A stretch of 64,000 bases of DNA from Apricaphanius iberus (lineage: Eukaryota; Chordata; Actinopteri; Cyprinodontiformes; Aphaniidae), in NCBI GenBank assembly GCA_028564705.1, contig JAPXFQ010002688.1, forward strand, positions 1,736,001 to 1,800,000, written 5' to 3'. Position numbers and translations under genes: made by a program. Shown in pieces: positions 25,179 through 36,800 of the stretch (position 1 is its first letter; each line of letters opens with the position of its first letter). The notes under the pieces are model-generated. The model was not told the origin of the DNA, did no database searches, and worked only from the letters and a program-made list of their open reading frames with translations.

Positions 25179-28100
25179 ATGTCGAAGAAACAGATTTTCT
25201 ATTCTGACAAGTACAACGATGACGAGTTCGAGTACAGGTACTGACACCTTTCAGTTTTCCGGGTTTTTTTATCTGCTAACGTCAAAATCAGATCTCGGTT
25301 TCTCTGGCTCAAAATTTGCTAGCTCACTTTTAATCGCAAAATTTGTGTCTGACAGAAAATATCGGTAGTAAACATATTGTTAACAATGAGTTAACAGGTA
25401 ATTAATGTCACCCAGGTAACTCCAAACCATGCTAACTCTTTTATGTTAACCTAATGCGTAATTACATTTAACTGCTTGTCTTTTGAACGTGTCACGTTGC
25501 TGAAACATGGTTATATGTACCACCTTACAGGCATGTTGTGCTTCCGAAGCAGCTATCTAAACTGGTACCCTCCTCCCATCTGATGTCAGAAGAAGAGTGG
25601 AGAGGACTGGGAGTGCAGCAGAGCCAGGGCTGGATCCACTACATGATTCACAAACCAGGTCAGCAACCAAGGCTCTAAAGTACAGGTTTCTGAAGAATGT
25701 AACACTTGCTGTCAAACTCACAGCGATGGAAGAACGACTTGTTGCTGGAATATTATACCTTTTTATTACGGCTCTAAAGTTCGTCAGTCGCCTTTCTGTG
25801 TAGAAACATAAAAGCTGGAATTTTATTAACTCAGTGAGGAAATCTCAGTGCAAACCGGGTACTTTATCATGAATTTGAAGCAAATTAAAATTTAACATTG
25901 AGTTTAACTCAGATCCACGGAAAACACTCGTTCTGTATCAAAATACATCAGCAGCAAACAGAGTGCTCTTTGATGTATTGATATTGTCTTTAGCAAAAAC
26001 CCAATATTTTAGGAATAAAGGTGCAACAATCAGCCTTTTCCTGGAAGTGACTGATTTACAATTTTCTTTAAGGTCTGGCTAGTCAGTTTTGATTATATAT
26101 CAGTATTTATTTTTTTTCTAAGGACAATAACTTGCATAAAAGAAAATATGTGCTGTGAGATTTTAGGTGGAGGTCAGGGTTTTAAATCCAAGGAAAAAGA
26201 AATAAATACAAGATAATCCTGGCTTGACTGTTACATCTCAACTTAATCCATTTATAGTTCTCTGTATAAAGTTATTCTTTATCTAACTTTGAGAATGTAA
26301 CAACTTAGATGTTGGGGATGAATCCAAGTTGTCTTACAGTAACAAATCATAGTTTGTCTCATTTTTGTCCCATTCTGTTTCAAACAATGAAATTCCTGTA
26401 TGTCGTACATGGGGGACGTTGGTCTTCAGAAAATCAGATCCACGTCTGTTTAAAGTCCAATACTGCACATTGTGTACTGGGCTCTACAAAACAGAGAGGA
26501 GGATGTCATGGAGATCCTGATGGAGTCATATTTGTAGCATTACGGCAAACAAGATTCCTGTCATTTTTAAAATGTCAGGAGCCTAACTTTCCAGTTTTTA
26601 TGGCGGCGGAGATATCCGCCAATATATTTTGTAGAAAATACTTTCTTTTGACAATAGTCGCTGTCTTTTATTTAAAATTAAGAACTGGATTATCAATTAA
26701 TTAAAATTGAATTACAATTTTAACAACTTACAGTGATTTATACCTTTTGAATTGATTTTTATATTCTGTGTTGTGGAGTCTGACTTCTCACATTGTTCTC
26801 TTTTTTAAAGAAATATTTAATTAAGAAAATATTTAAACTTAACATTTAGGAAGAATTATATTTTGAGCTGTCAAGACATGGGGTAAAGGATGAATTTGAT
26901 GAATGACTGAATGAAAGTGCAAGCTGAAAGTTTGGGATAAAAATGATCAAATTTATTCTCATCTTTCATTCTTTTGACTCTTCCATGATTATGTACCAGA
27001 GGTGCATACATTTACAGTATATTTCCATCTGTTTTGTTTGTATTGCTCTTTAGATAAATGATAGGACGGACTGATAGGAATGAAAGGACTCATAACAGGA
27101 TGAGTTTTAGTCAGGAACTAGAGTATTTCATAAACTTGAAAACAAACACAAAGGACTAGATAAAAAACAATGTTCTGATCTACAGTGTTCCTACCTTGTC
27201 ATGGAAAAGTATATAATTTTCCTTTAGCATTTTCCAGGTCTAAATAAGGATGTCTAAACCTTTCCTGTGTATTTGGATTTCCCAGAAATAGAAATCAGAA
27301 TTTCTAAAAATGACATTCTTTCCAACAATTTCTAAATAAATAAAAAAATTTCTTTGATTAGCTGCATCAAAATTTCCTTTTACCATTTTTGTTGTCACCA
27401 TTTTGGATTTCTACATTCTAGCCTACAGATTAATACACACCCAAAGATATGAGTCTATTTCAGTGTTTTTCTGGAGTCAAGACAGCTTTTAATTCAATTT
27501 TAAGCTAAACCTGTTGTTCCTAAACAGAACAAGATGGGACTATACATCTAGCATAATACAGCTCATTTTTGAAATATTAACAAACAACATAAATGCATCC
27601 AGGATCAGAAACTGTCTTAACGAAACAGTAATCGTTTGAGAAGTCTACTAAGTATAAATTGTGAAGTGGAAGTAGTCTTAGTAGTACATTTATTGTTTAG
27701 TCCATGATTAATAAAGAATAAAAAAATCTGACCTCAGTACAAGACTTTAGGTTCACCGTGTTCTGGAGAAATTTGGTGATAGAAGTAAAATTTTGAAAGA
27801 AAAACTCTTGACTTCTAAAGAAAGCCTTCAGAGTATCGAAGATAAGAATCAAACACAAATCAATGTTGAAAGAGAACAAATTATAGAATATATACAGTTC
27901 AAAAAGTTGCACCATGTTAAACTCTGGTGAAAAATGTTAGAAAATTAATATTTTGTTGAGTTTTTTGTAATGTTGGGAACACTCCTCGCCCTTTTTTACT
28001 TATTTTTTTGTAACGAGTACAATTTATTTTCTGACTCTGACATAAACTGGTTAAAAGGGAATGCCTAAACCCCCTCCCTCTTTGTTGTATAAAGTCTTAC

Positions 28101-28299
28101 ACAGAAACAGCAAACATGTCTGAATGTATTTTTTTTATCATTCCTTGCAAGCATCAATTAACCTTATTGCTAATTATGTAAAAGCAAACCACAGCAGTCT
28201 GTACTTATGCTTTTATATGATGCTGATGCCTGTTTTCTCCTGCTTTACTCTGCAGAACCACACATACTCCTTTTCAGAAGGCCTCTTCCTAAGGAATGA
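25179..28299 (+). CDS. cks2: Cyclin-dependent kinase regulatory subunit, Cks1/Cks2 family (3 exons, complete)
   Basis: Small CDK-binding subunit that docks phosphorylated substrates on cyclin-CDK complexes. Exons 25179-25237, 25531-25658 and 28256-28299 join in phase (AG|G for Arg, G|AA for Glu) into 76 aa ending in TGA. The product opens [20 protein letters not shown] and contains the family core [36 protein letters not shown] and a short LPKE tail. The anion-binding and HxPEPH hinge regions of the family are intact. Length matches the usual 76-79 aa. LSK and EEEWR lean to CKS2, while the DDEFEYR and QSQGW stretches resemble CKS1B, so the paralogue name is tentative; it could be a third vertebrate cks copy. 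It is head-to-head with shc2 and tail-to-tail with odf3l2. Confidence 0.93.
25659..28255. other. cks intron 2
   Basis: AT-rich intron with no recognised repeat family. A 131-codon plus frame at 26309-26704 has no family signature and I do not treat it as a gene. Confidence 0.5.
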
Positions 28300-28475
28300 A
28301 TGGAAGCCATCTTCAAGTTGTGAAGCTTTCTCTGTATTAGAATTTTGCTGTACATCTCTTCTTTATACATAGCTCTAAATATGTTCTGATTCGTGTAGAA
28401 AACTGTCCGTTTTCCTTTCAGAATCCCTACGTTTATTTGCTTGCAATGAGAGTCAAGCAGCTTCTGTTCACTGTG

Positions 28476-28481
28476 AATAAA
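28476..28481 (+). terminator. Proximal poly(A) signal of the cks mRNA
   Basis: AATAAA about 180 bases past the cks stop codon; would give a short 3' UTR. Confidence 0.45.
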
Positions 28482-28694
28482 ACCTTGTATATGCTACAAT
28501 ATGAAGGGGAATGTTTACTTGTCAGTTGTACACTTTAAAAAATATTTTAATGTCTTTCCTTGTTCTTCGAGGTTGATTTATGTACTGGGTGACAATAGGT
28601 TTGTTGTTCCTGTTAAACGTTTGTTTGCATTATATCAATTTATTGTTATATGTTCGAAATGTTGCCAACAAGTACCTTGTTACTTAAAGAACAA

Positions 28695-28700
28695 AATAAA
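28695..28700 (+). terminator. Distal poly(A) signal of the cks mRNA
   Basis: Second AATAAA in the cks 3' flank, roughly 400 bases past the stop, followed by a T- and C-rich stretch. It lies only about 90 bases from the odf3l2 stop on the other strand. Confidence 0.45.
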
Positions 28701-28731
28701 ATGTTAACTGCAATCTTTTTCCCCCCTATTT

Positions 28732-28737
28732 TTTATT
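28732..28737 (-). terminator. Poly(A) signal of odf3l2
   Basis: TTTATT on the plus strand reads AATAAA on the minus strand, about 55 bases past the odf3l2 stop. It is the only such hexamer close to that stop. Confidence 0.5.
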
Positions 28738-28789
28738 TGTTTTTTAAACTTCAGACTTATATTTAGATATTTACTTTGACTGTTCCATG

Positions 28790-30638
28790 TTAGTCAGAAA
28801 ACCCGAGCACTAGTGGCGTAACAAATTCTGAGTGTCTGATGCCCATAGTGTACGCTGGTGCTCTGGTCTTGTGAGCCGTGACGTTCTCTGGGTTATACGT
28901 CCCTGGACCGGGTTTTTTGGTCTTGTCTTTGGGTAAGTTGTAACGTCCCAACATGGAAAACGCTGGCTGCCGAGGCAGATAAACACTTGGGTCCGTACTG
29001 TTGTATCTGCAGGGCCCAGGAGTCTTGGCTAAATCTTCAGATGGTCCCCCGGTGTTAAAGGTTCCCGGCATGGTGTAACTTGCACTGGCTCTCTTGTTTG
29101 GGATATGGGGGCCCAGAAGTGGAGGCAGAGTGTACTTGTTGGGAGCGGGGACTGGGTCTACGCTGCGGTAGCGGGTGCGAGAGCCCATCGTGTAGGAGGG
29201 GGGTCTTCGCTGCAAGTTGCAGGGTGGAGCTTTCTCAGGACTGTATGCACCGGGTCCAGGTGTGCTGAATAACTCTTCTACTGATAAGAGAACAGTTCAA
29301 TAGTAACATATGAATACAAAAACATTAAGAGGTGTTTAGCTCATGTAGTTCAGATGCAACAAATGATACCTGGCCTCTAGAAAGGTCAAAAGGAAATAAA
29401 AATGTATGAAAAGTTAGGGAAGTGCTGAAAATAAATATGTATCCATAAAAAACGAGCAAAAACTTACTCTGTGCTTTCATTCTACTCAACATGGAATATG
29501 CAGGTGTGCCATCCTTTCCAAAGCGAGTGATTTTAGCATCAACACAATACAGAGGCCCTGGACTGGAGTCAAGAGAAAGCACTGCAAAAAAACCAATAAC
29601 ATTCAGTACCAGTTTTATGGGATTAGCTAGAGAATTATGAAGCTCTGTCGCCCCCTAGGGGTCAAGATATTACACAGAACAAAGGAATTTAATCTGCAAT
29701 GAAGAATAATCCATGGAAGATGAATCATATTTTAGAAATGGTGTAACTACATGATGAAATTTCTTGATATTATCTTATTAAATTGCACTGATTATTTTTA
29801 GCATCAACTATTTGACCAAGCCATTTTGTATCATTCTACCAAGATTAAGCACGGTCAGACTGGGTGCACTGTCAGTGATACGAACATAAAACCAACTCCA
29901 CAGAAGGATACACTTATTTTTCTTTTGTAAAATTATTGAAAGCCAAAATGTTTTTCCTTCCTCTGAAATATGCCACGTTTTCATCTGTTACATACAAAAA
30001 CACAACAACATACAGTGACTAAAAGAAAAATAGTTGTGCAACATGCTGCACCTATAATCCTGATGCCACTCACTTTTTTTGCTGATGCTGCCATGGAAAG
30101 AATAGGCTGGGCTGGTTGTTTTTGTGAAGTCATGGCCAATAAACCCAATGGTGGAAGGCAGTCCATAGCGCCCGGGTCCTGGTCCTGCACAAAGGTGTCT
30201 GAAGAATTTGCTCGTACACAACCTCAAATACTTTACTCTATTGCACTCACAACACACTTCTATATTTATTCCAAATTATTCCACTTCATACTACACATGA
30301 AGTCTCTCATGACAAGTCTACAGAAGATCACTTAAAAAAAAACCTAAAGACATAGCATGACATCAGTATAAGAGTGTCCAGAGGAATTTGCACTGTACAG
30401 CTGCAGCTTACATTTTTCAAAGAACAGAGTGAGTCCTTTCAGGTCGGCACAATGTGAATATTTCTTCTTTGCCTATTTCAATCAAGTAACCAAAAAGTGA
30501 CTGCAAGATGTAATGCTAAAGGTGTACATATCCCAATACATTACAGCTGGACAAATCAATAACATCATTAAGACTTACTGTTTTAGTTATGAACTCACCT
30601 TTTTCTTTCCCTGCAACTGCTGGATATTTTTTCTCCAT
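28790..30638 (-). CDS. odf3l2: Outer dense fibre protein 3-like 2 (ODF3/CIMAP family, 4 coding exons, complete)
   Basis: Family of microtubule-associated proteins with Pro-Gly-Pro (SHIPPO/STOP) repeats, found in sperm tails and cilia. Exons 30599-30638, 30074-30184, 29468-29581 and 28790-29280 join in phase into 251 aa ending in TAA. The start [20 protein letters not shown] has the first PGPGxY at once. Further repeats are [26 protein letters not shown] and [10 protein letters not shown], each followed by an AYSM/SYTM-type motif ([36 protein letters not shown]). This alternation is diagnostic of the family. Naming as odf3l2 rests partly on its position next to shc2, as in human 19p13.3; odf3, odf3b and odf3l1 are similar in sequence. 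Slightly shorter than human ODF3L2 (about 289 aa, from memory). Confidence 0.9.
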
Positions 30639-32050
30639 TGGGCCACGGATACTTTAGGATATCAGGAAATACATATAAAATAATAAAGAAAGAACTCAAA
30701 AGCAAAATATGCACATAGAAGTTAAATCCTCATATCAGCCAAAAGGTGAAGCAGGATATATATCAGATGAGTATCAGGGATGCACTTTTCTCCCTATTCT
30801 ACCCCACCATGGAGGACTGTCTTTAGCAACCATCCAGGATCAATCGCTAATTTCCTCTGCCACAATAAGGAAACCTGACACCAGTAATTCACATCAAAGT
30901 GTCAGCAACACACCAGTCTCTTCCCTAGCTCAAGTTTTACTCTGCCAGTTTGACTCTTTTGTCTCAATAATCCATCCAAAGCAGCACAGACAGGTGAATA
31001 GCCTCTCTTCCAAAAGGGGTGGACATATATAGGAGAACTGAGCAGGTACTTAGAAACATTTTCATCACTCTGATTCACTCTCATGTAATGCTAGCTGTCC
31101 CCTGCAAAGCATGGGACTAAGATCCCCATCTCCCCCACCTTCCTGTTTTCACTCTTTCTGCTCATTGGAGCGTGGACACGCAACATCACTCTTCAGCCAT
31201 GCATGCAGTTGCCACAGAGACTGCCATGGGTAGCTTGTTGCAGTCAGCCCCCCTGCAATGGTGGCTTGCTGTCTTTGAGGGAGAATTTTTGTATTTTTTT
31301 TTCCCTCTAATAAACATCCTCTGAGTTCATCTTCTTATGAGCTTTTGGTTACACTGTGTTCCTCAGCACCGCTGTGTGTTTAAGCCCTTTTTAATTGTGT
31401 CTAATCTTAGTGAACAGAGACAGAGAGGTCTGACCTCCAATCTGCAGGAGGTCGAGATAACAGACAAGTGGCAAGTTCAGTCACTAAACATTAAATTTTA
31501 ACACAGTCTAACTCCCTCTCAGCTGTTGCTTTGGTGACCTGAAAATGTAGTAACCAAAACAAATATGATGTACATCCTGATGTAGAGGTTTACAATTCAA
31601 CTTATGCTATTCATTGTCTTGAATTACGTATTAATATTGAACTAGTTCTGTTATTCTTATTGGATGTATTTCCTTTATTGGCAGGGGTGGACTGATAGTA
31701 CATGATGCAAGAGCTAATGTTTAAAGCAAATAACTGTGCCAAATTTTCAGTTCAAAATTATAGAAGGAAGATCAAATATACACATAGCAACTCGCTGATA
31801 TTTAAATATCCCTTTACAAACCACACTATGACAACATAGTGTGACAACAATGTATGGATAGATTGAAACAGGACATTTTGTAGTTACTCTTACTTAACCA
31901 CTAAATAATGCCTATAGGCATGGAACAAACAGTCTATTCCACTTATCCTTACAGGGTCACTGGGGTGCTGGCATCTATCTCCAACAGTCATCAGGTGAAA
32001 GCCTGGGCACGACCTGGAAAGGTCACCAGTCTATCGCATGACAATTCAAA
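30639..32050. other. Spacer between odf3l2 and cpamd8
   Basis: No gene recognised. CTTATCCTTACAGGGTCACTGG with CACCAGTCTATCGCA (about 31940-32040) is a copy of a dispersed fish repeat that also appears near 4120 and 36690-36800. Confidence 0.4.
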
Positions 32051-32059
32051 TAAAAGCCC

Positions 32060-33110
32060 GAGTTTATCTCAGTAATTCAGAAAAAAAATGTCTTGTCAAG
32101 CTTATGTTATTTAGAAAAACAGCTTTTTTGTAAATCTTGTTAAGTCATAAAAAAGCAAAAATTTTCTTCCAAATCGATGCAGTCCACTTCCGTAAAAATG
32201 AACTTCCTTCTATTTCCTTCCTATTATACTGTAAGAAAACGAGACACATGTGTTGCTAAATCTGGTATTTAAGGGATTTTGAGAAAATGTATCAATATTT
32301 GCTCTGCATGGCAAGGACTACAGCGTATGAGATTATTTATAAATTAATTTGAAAAAACAAACATTGGGATAAATATGTTTATGGCAACTTTTAAAAGAGT
32401 CTGTCTAAGGAACAATAGTGGAGCGCAAAATGAAAGGATCCTAGAAAGTCAGTCTGGTTCACTTCCGGGCAAAGACTTGACTTTTATACAGAGTCAAAAC
32501 ATTTTCCAAAGGGTTAAGCTTTATGCTTTGGAGAGGTTCAAAATTAGCCTCATTTATCAGTTTTATGACAATGTGTAGTCAGATTGTTGCCAACAGCAAA
32601 ACCTTTAAAAGAGTCAAGGTCAGACTTTCAGCCAAAATACACTGTACTAAATGTCAAGCATGGTGGTGATAGCATTAGAGAGCCTGAATTTATTGCCAGT
32701 GGAGTTGTTGCAATGTTGCTGGTATAATAAAGACAAAGGCTTATCTTCCCATTCTTTGACTCAGTCAAAGCTGTATTAGAAAGAATAGAGGATTAAGCTT
32801 CTAAACTAGTCCCATTCTGGACTTTGGTTTAAAGCCAGACAAGCCAAGAAACCAACCAACTTAAATCCACTCTTAACAGTTTTGATAAAGACTAGTGGTG
32901 AAATAACCAGGCACAATAATGGCAGAAACCTTTTGTCTGCTACTCAAAATTGGTGGTGTCTTTACCACTCGCTTACAAATTGTTGATGTTTATTTTTGAC
33001 CCTGTGTAATTTTATACCTGTATATGGATAAAAGAAAACTAACTATAATTTCAATATTTTCCAATTGTTATTTTTAAAAACAAACAGCTGGTTTGTGTAC
33101 AAATTTTATT
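32060..33110 (+). mobile_element. Degraded Tc1/mariner element 3' of cpamd8
   Basis: CTAAATGTCAAGCATGGTGGTGATAGCATTAG corresponds to the HGGGS stretch of Tc1 transposases, and TTTTTGACCCTGTGTAATTTT to a Tc1 right end. Frames are broken and the left end is uncertain. Confidence 0.5.
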
Positions 33111-33893
33111 TCTCATTTGTTTTAAAAACAGTATTTGATATGAATCAGGATTACATTTGGTCAAATTTTGTACATTTACATCAATCAATTTCTTGAACGT
33201 CATTTACTTGAACAAAAAACAAAATAGCTTATGATCTGAACAATCAAATTTCCTGGTATGCAGGGTGAATGGCGAGCAGATGGTGGTTTCAGAGACAGGT
33301 GCAGAGTCCAAATGCAGCAACGTCCAAAGCGGTCCTGTAACTGCAAAGTCTGTAGTTTGGCAAGACCTATGCTACATTGCTCTCCCAGTTTAGGTTTCCT
33401 GTCTCTTCAAAGCTGTGCAACAAATAAAAAAATGAAGGAAAAATAACTTCAGCTTATGTTTCTGTAAAGCATATGGTTTGCATATGTGTTTCTCCAGCAG
33501 CATACCAGCACAATAATTTCAATTAGACCTTTCAGTTATTGGTTTTAAAGCCAAAAAAGTGCTTTGAGTAAGCACATCAAGAACCACAGTGGGGAAAAAG
33601 TAGTCTGTGTGGGCAGGAGATGACTTTAAAATAGAAAAAAAAAGACTTCTAGCTAAATAAATACCATAGATAGAAAATATAATAAAACATATTACTTAAA
33701 ATTGAGTGTAATTACAAGCTAGTGATTATAAAAGCAGCACACTGGATAAAGACATTACAGTGCCTATTGATGAGTCTACAGGAAGAAAAAAGGTCTGGAT
33801 GATTATAGTTTCAAAATCATTCTCATTCACATTCTACCACACACAAAAACAGGCATACACGTTAAAGGCATCCATTCACCTAGCAACATAAAC

Positions 33894-36800
33894 TCAGTTT
33901 CCGGACCACACCAACTTTCTGTCAAAGCAAGTCACACAGTCTCCATTTTCTTTCCATTCATAAGCATATTCACAAATATGGTACAATTTGGGGGTGAGCA
34001 TACGGCTTTCCTCTGTACATTTCTGTGGACGATAAGAAAGAAAAGATTATGGTCAGAAAAACCAAAGGAGAGACCTACCAGAAAAATATCAAATCTAGAA
34101 ACACACATACCATCGCTCAGGGGTGCTCTTTGTGTCCATTGTGGGTACCTGGGTATTTGCTTGTAGGCGCATTTTATATTGCACACCACCCCCACCTTCA
34201 GGTATGTCAAAATGGTCCCCTCCCTCCCCATCAGCAAGGAAAGGGTCAGAATTTGAGTCGTATTCATAGGAGTAGTAGGAAACCTCTGCCATGGAGCCCA
34301 GTTCTTCTTCACCTAGAGAGACAAAGACACATTCAATTAAATAAAAGCTAAAGAAGGGAAAGGATGGTCAATGATTGATTATAATATGGACTCTGATAAG
34401 AAGGAATTAAGTTGCTGAAAAATAAATTCCAATTTGAAATTATTTTGTAGCACTCTAAACACTTGACATAAACATAACTAGAGTTATGTTTATGTCAAGT
34501 GTTTCTATAATGCCATTCGAGAAAGATATGCTCAAACTCACTGAGATTTTGTGTTAGCAATGGTTATCTGCTGTCGTTTATATGTATTACTGTGGACTCT
34601 CACAGCCAAGGCAAGGCAATTTTATTTGTATAGCACGCTTTCAACACAGGGCAATTCAAGGTGCTTTTACATATGATTAGAATACAAATGAGCAGTTACA
34701 ATAAGAAAATAATCAAGAAAATACAACAATGTAGGGGCAAATGAGTAAAAAACACAGGTTTAGTTCATTAACTGATCTTGCTGAAAAGATCTCACAGTTT
34801 TTAACACAAGAAAGCATTTACAGTAATTAAGACAATAATTCATGTGACAATTAAAACAAGCAAGTAAAAACAGTTACTCATAAGCAAGTCCAAATAGGTA
34901 CGTTTTAATTTTAGATTGAAAAGAGTTCAGTGTCTCTGCAGCTTTGCATTCTCCTGGTAGCTTGTTCCAGATATGAGGAGCATAGAAACTAAAAGCTGCT
35001 TCCCCATGTTTGGTTCTGGTTCTAGGGACAATCAGTAAACTAGAGCTGGAGGACCTGAGTGATCTGGATGGTTTGTACCGTGATAGCAGATCTCTAATGT
35101 ACTCTGGTGCTAACCCATTCAATGATTTATAAACCAATGAAAGCACTTTGAAGTCTATTCTCTGAATTACAGGGAGCCAGTGTAAGGACTCTAGAAGTGG
35201 GGTGATGTGTTCTACTTTCCTGGTTCTAGTGAGAACACGAGCAGCAGCGTTCTGGATCAGCTGCAGCTGTCTGATTGATTTTTTAGGCAGACCTTTGAAG
35301 ATACTGTTACAGTAATGAAGGTGACTAGAGATAAAAGCATGGATGAGTTTTTCTAGGTCTCCTTGTGTCATCATTCCTTTAATCCTAGAAATCTTCCATA
35401 GGTGATAGAAAGCTGACCTTGTTATTGCCTTTATGTGACCTGGAGGTTCAGGTCTTGGTCCATCATTAAACCTAGATTTCTGGCCTGGTTGGTAGTTTCT
35501 AGTTGGACCAACTGAAGCTGTGTACTGACATTTAATCGATCTTTTTTGGGTCCGAAGAGAAGCACTTCAGTTTTTGTTTTTGTTCAGTTGGAGTAAATTA
35601 TGGGACATCCAGCTGTTAATTTGCTCAATGCATTTATTGAGGATTTGAACGGGTTCAACATCACCTGGTGACATTGAGATATAAAGCTGAGTGTCATCAG
35701 CATAGTTGTGGTAGTTAACATTGTTGTTGGTTATAATCTGTCTTAGTGGGAGCATGTGTAGATGCTAAATAGGAGGTACCCTAGGATGGTTCAGAATTTT
35801 TAGATTTACCTATTTGCAGATTTTTCTGTGTGTAACTCCATATTACTCATGTATTTTCTTCGTATAGTTCCACATATATATCTAAAACATCTAAAATATT
35901 CAAAATAAATATTTACAGTGGCATTCATTTTGCTTTGAAATGATTGGCTGTATCCCGAGGAGAGGAAATAAGGAAGACTGAAGATATTAGCTTCTGTAAT
36001 GGTGCTAAGATGGTTACCACTGAGTTAGGTATGCATATTAAGGTACATTTGGTGTTTGGACTATTTAAACATGTATTTATAATTGTTCTGAGAAGGGTTA
36101 TGGAGTGTATTTTTAGATTATAGCTATCTGTGGGATGGCATTGTCCCTAACCCCATGACCACTGATTGTCCACTGTACAGTGGGCTCACATTAAATAAGC
36201 TGCTGCTTTAAATATTGAGCCTTACTTAAAAAAAGAAGAGTTTGGGAGGTCAAAAAGTGTCAAGTAAATGCCAGGATCATTTTACGTCTGCAATAGAATC
36301 ACGCTGTTTCTATACTAATGGTGAGAAACACACTTTTGGTAAAAAAAACATAAGACAGCAAAGAAGCATCCTTGTCTTTACAATAAAAACACCAAGTAGA
36401 GTTTAGAATTCTACAGAAAGTGAAAAGATTTATGGCAGAATAATAGTGTTAATAATCCTCATTCTAAACTGTTGGTTTGGCTGCAGAATAATAAAGGGAG
36501 ATGGAGACTTTAAGACTACTTCCTGTCCAAAGGGCTTAAAATTCAGAGGCAGAATTTATTATGAATGTATAAATGTATAATGCATGTTAGGACCTCTTGA
36601 GATGAAGTACCAAATGTTGGCCTGCAGGGGGCCACCTTCCTTCACATGTTACATTTTCAAATAGCATGTAACTTTAGGTTTATTCAGCCAACCATCCTTC
36701 CATTGTCTATAGCGTCTATACTATGCAGGGTTGCGGTGGTTTGGTGTACCTCTTTAGCTATCATAGGGTGAGAGGCGGGCGTACACCCTAAACAGTCTGT

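Noticed and set aside
25597..25803. Plus frame over cks exon 2 and into the intron
   Set aside because: Wrong frame for the HYMIHKP coding sequence and runs through a good GT donor.
26309..26704. 131-codon frame in cks intron 2
   Set aside because: No recognisable domain, no splice context, composition like the surrounding intron.
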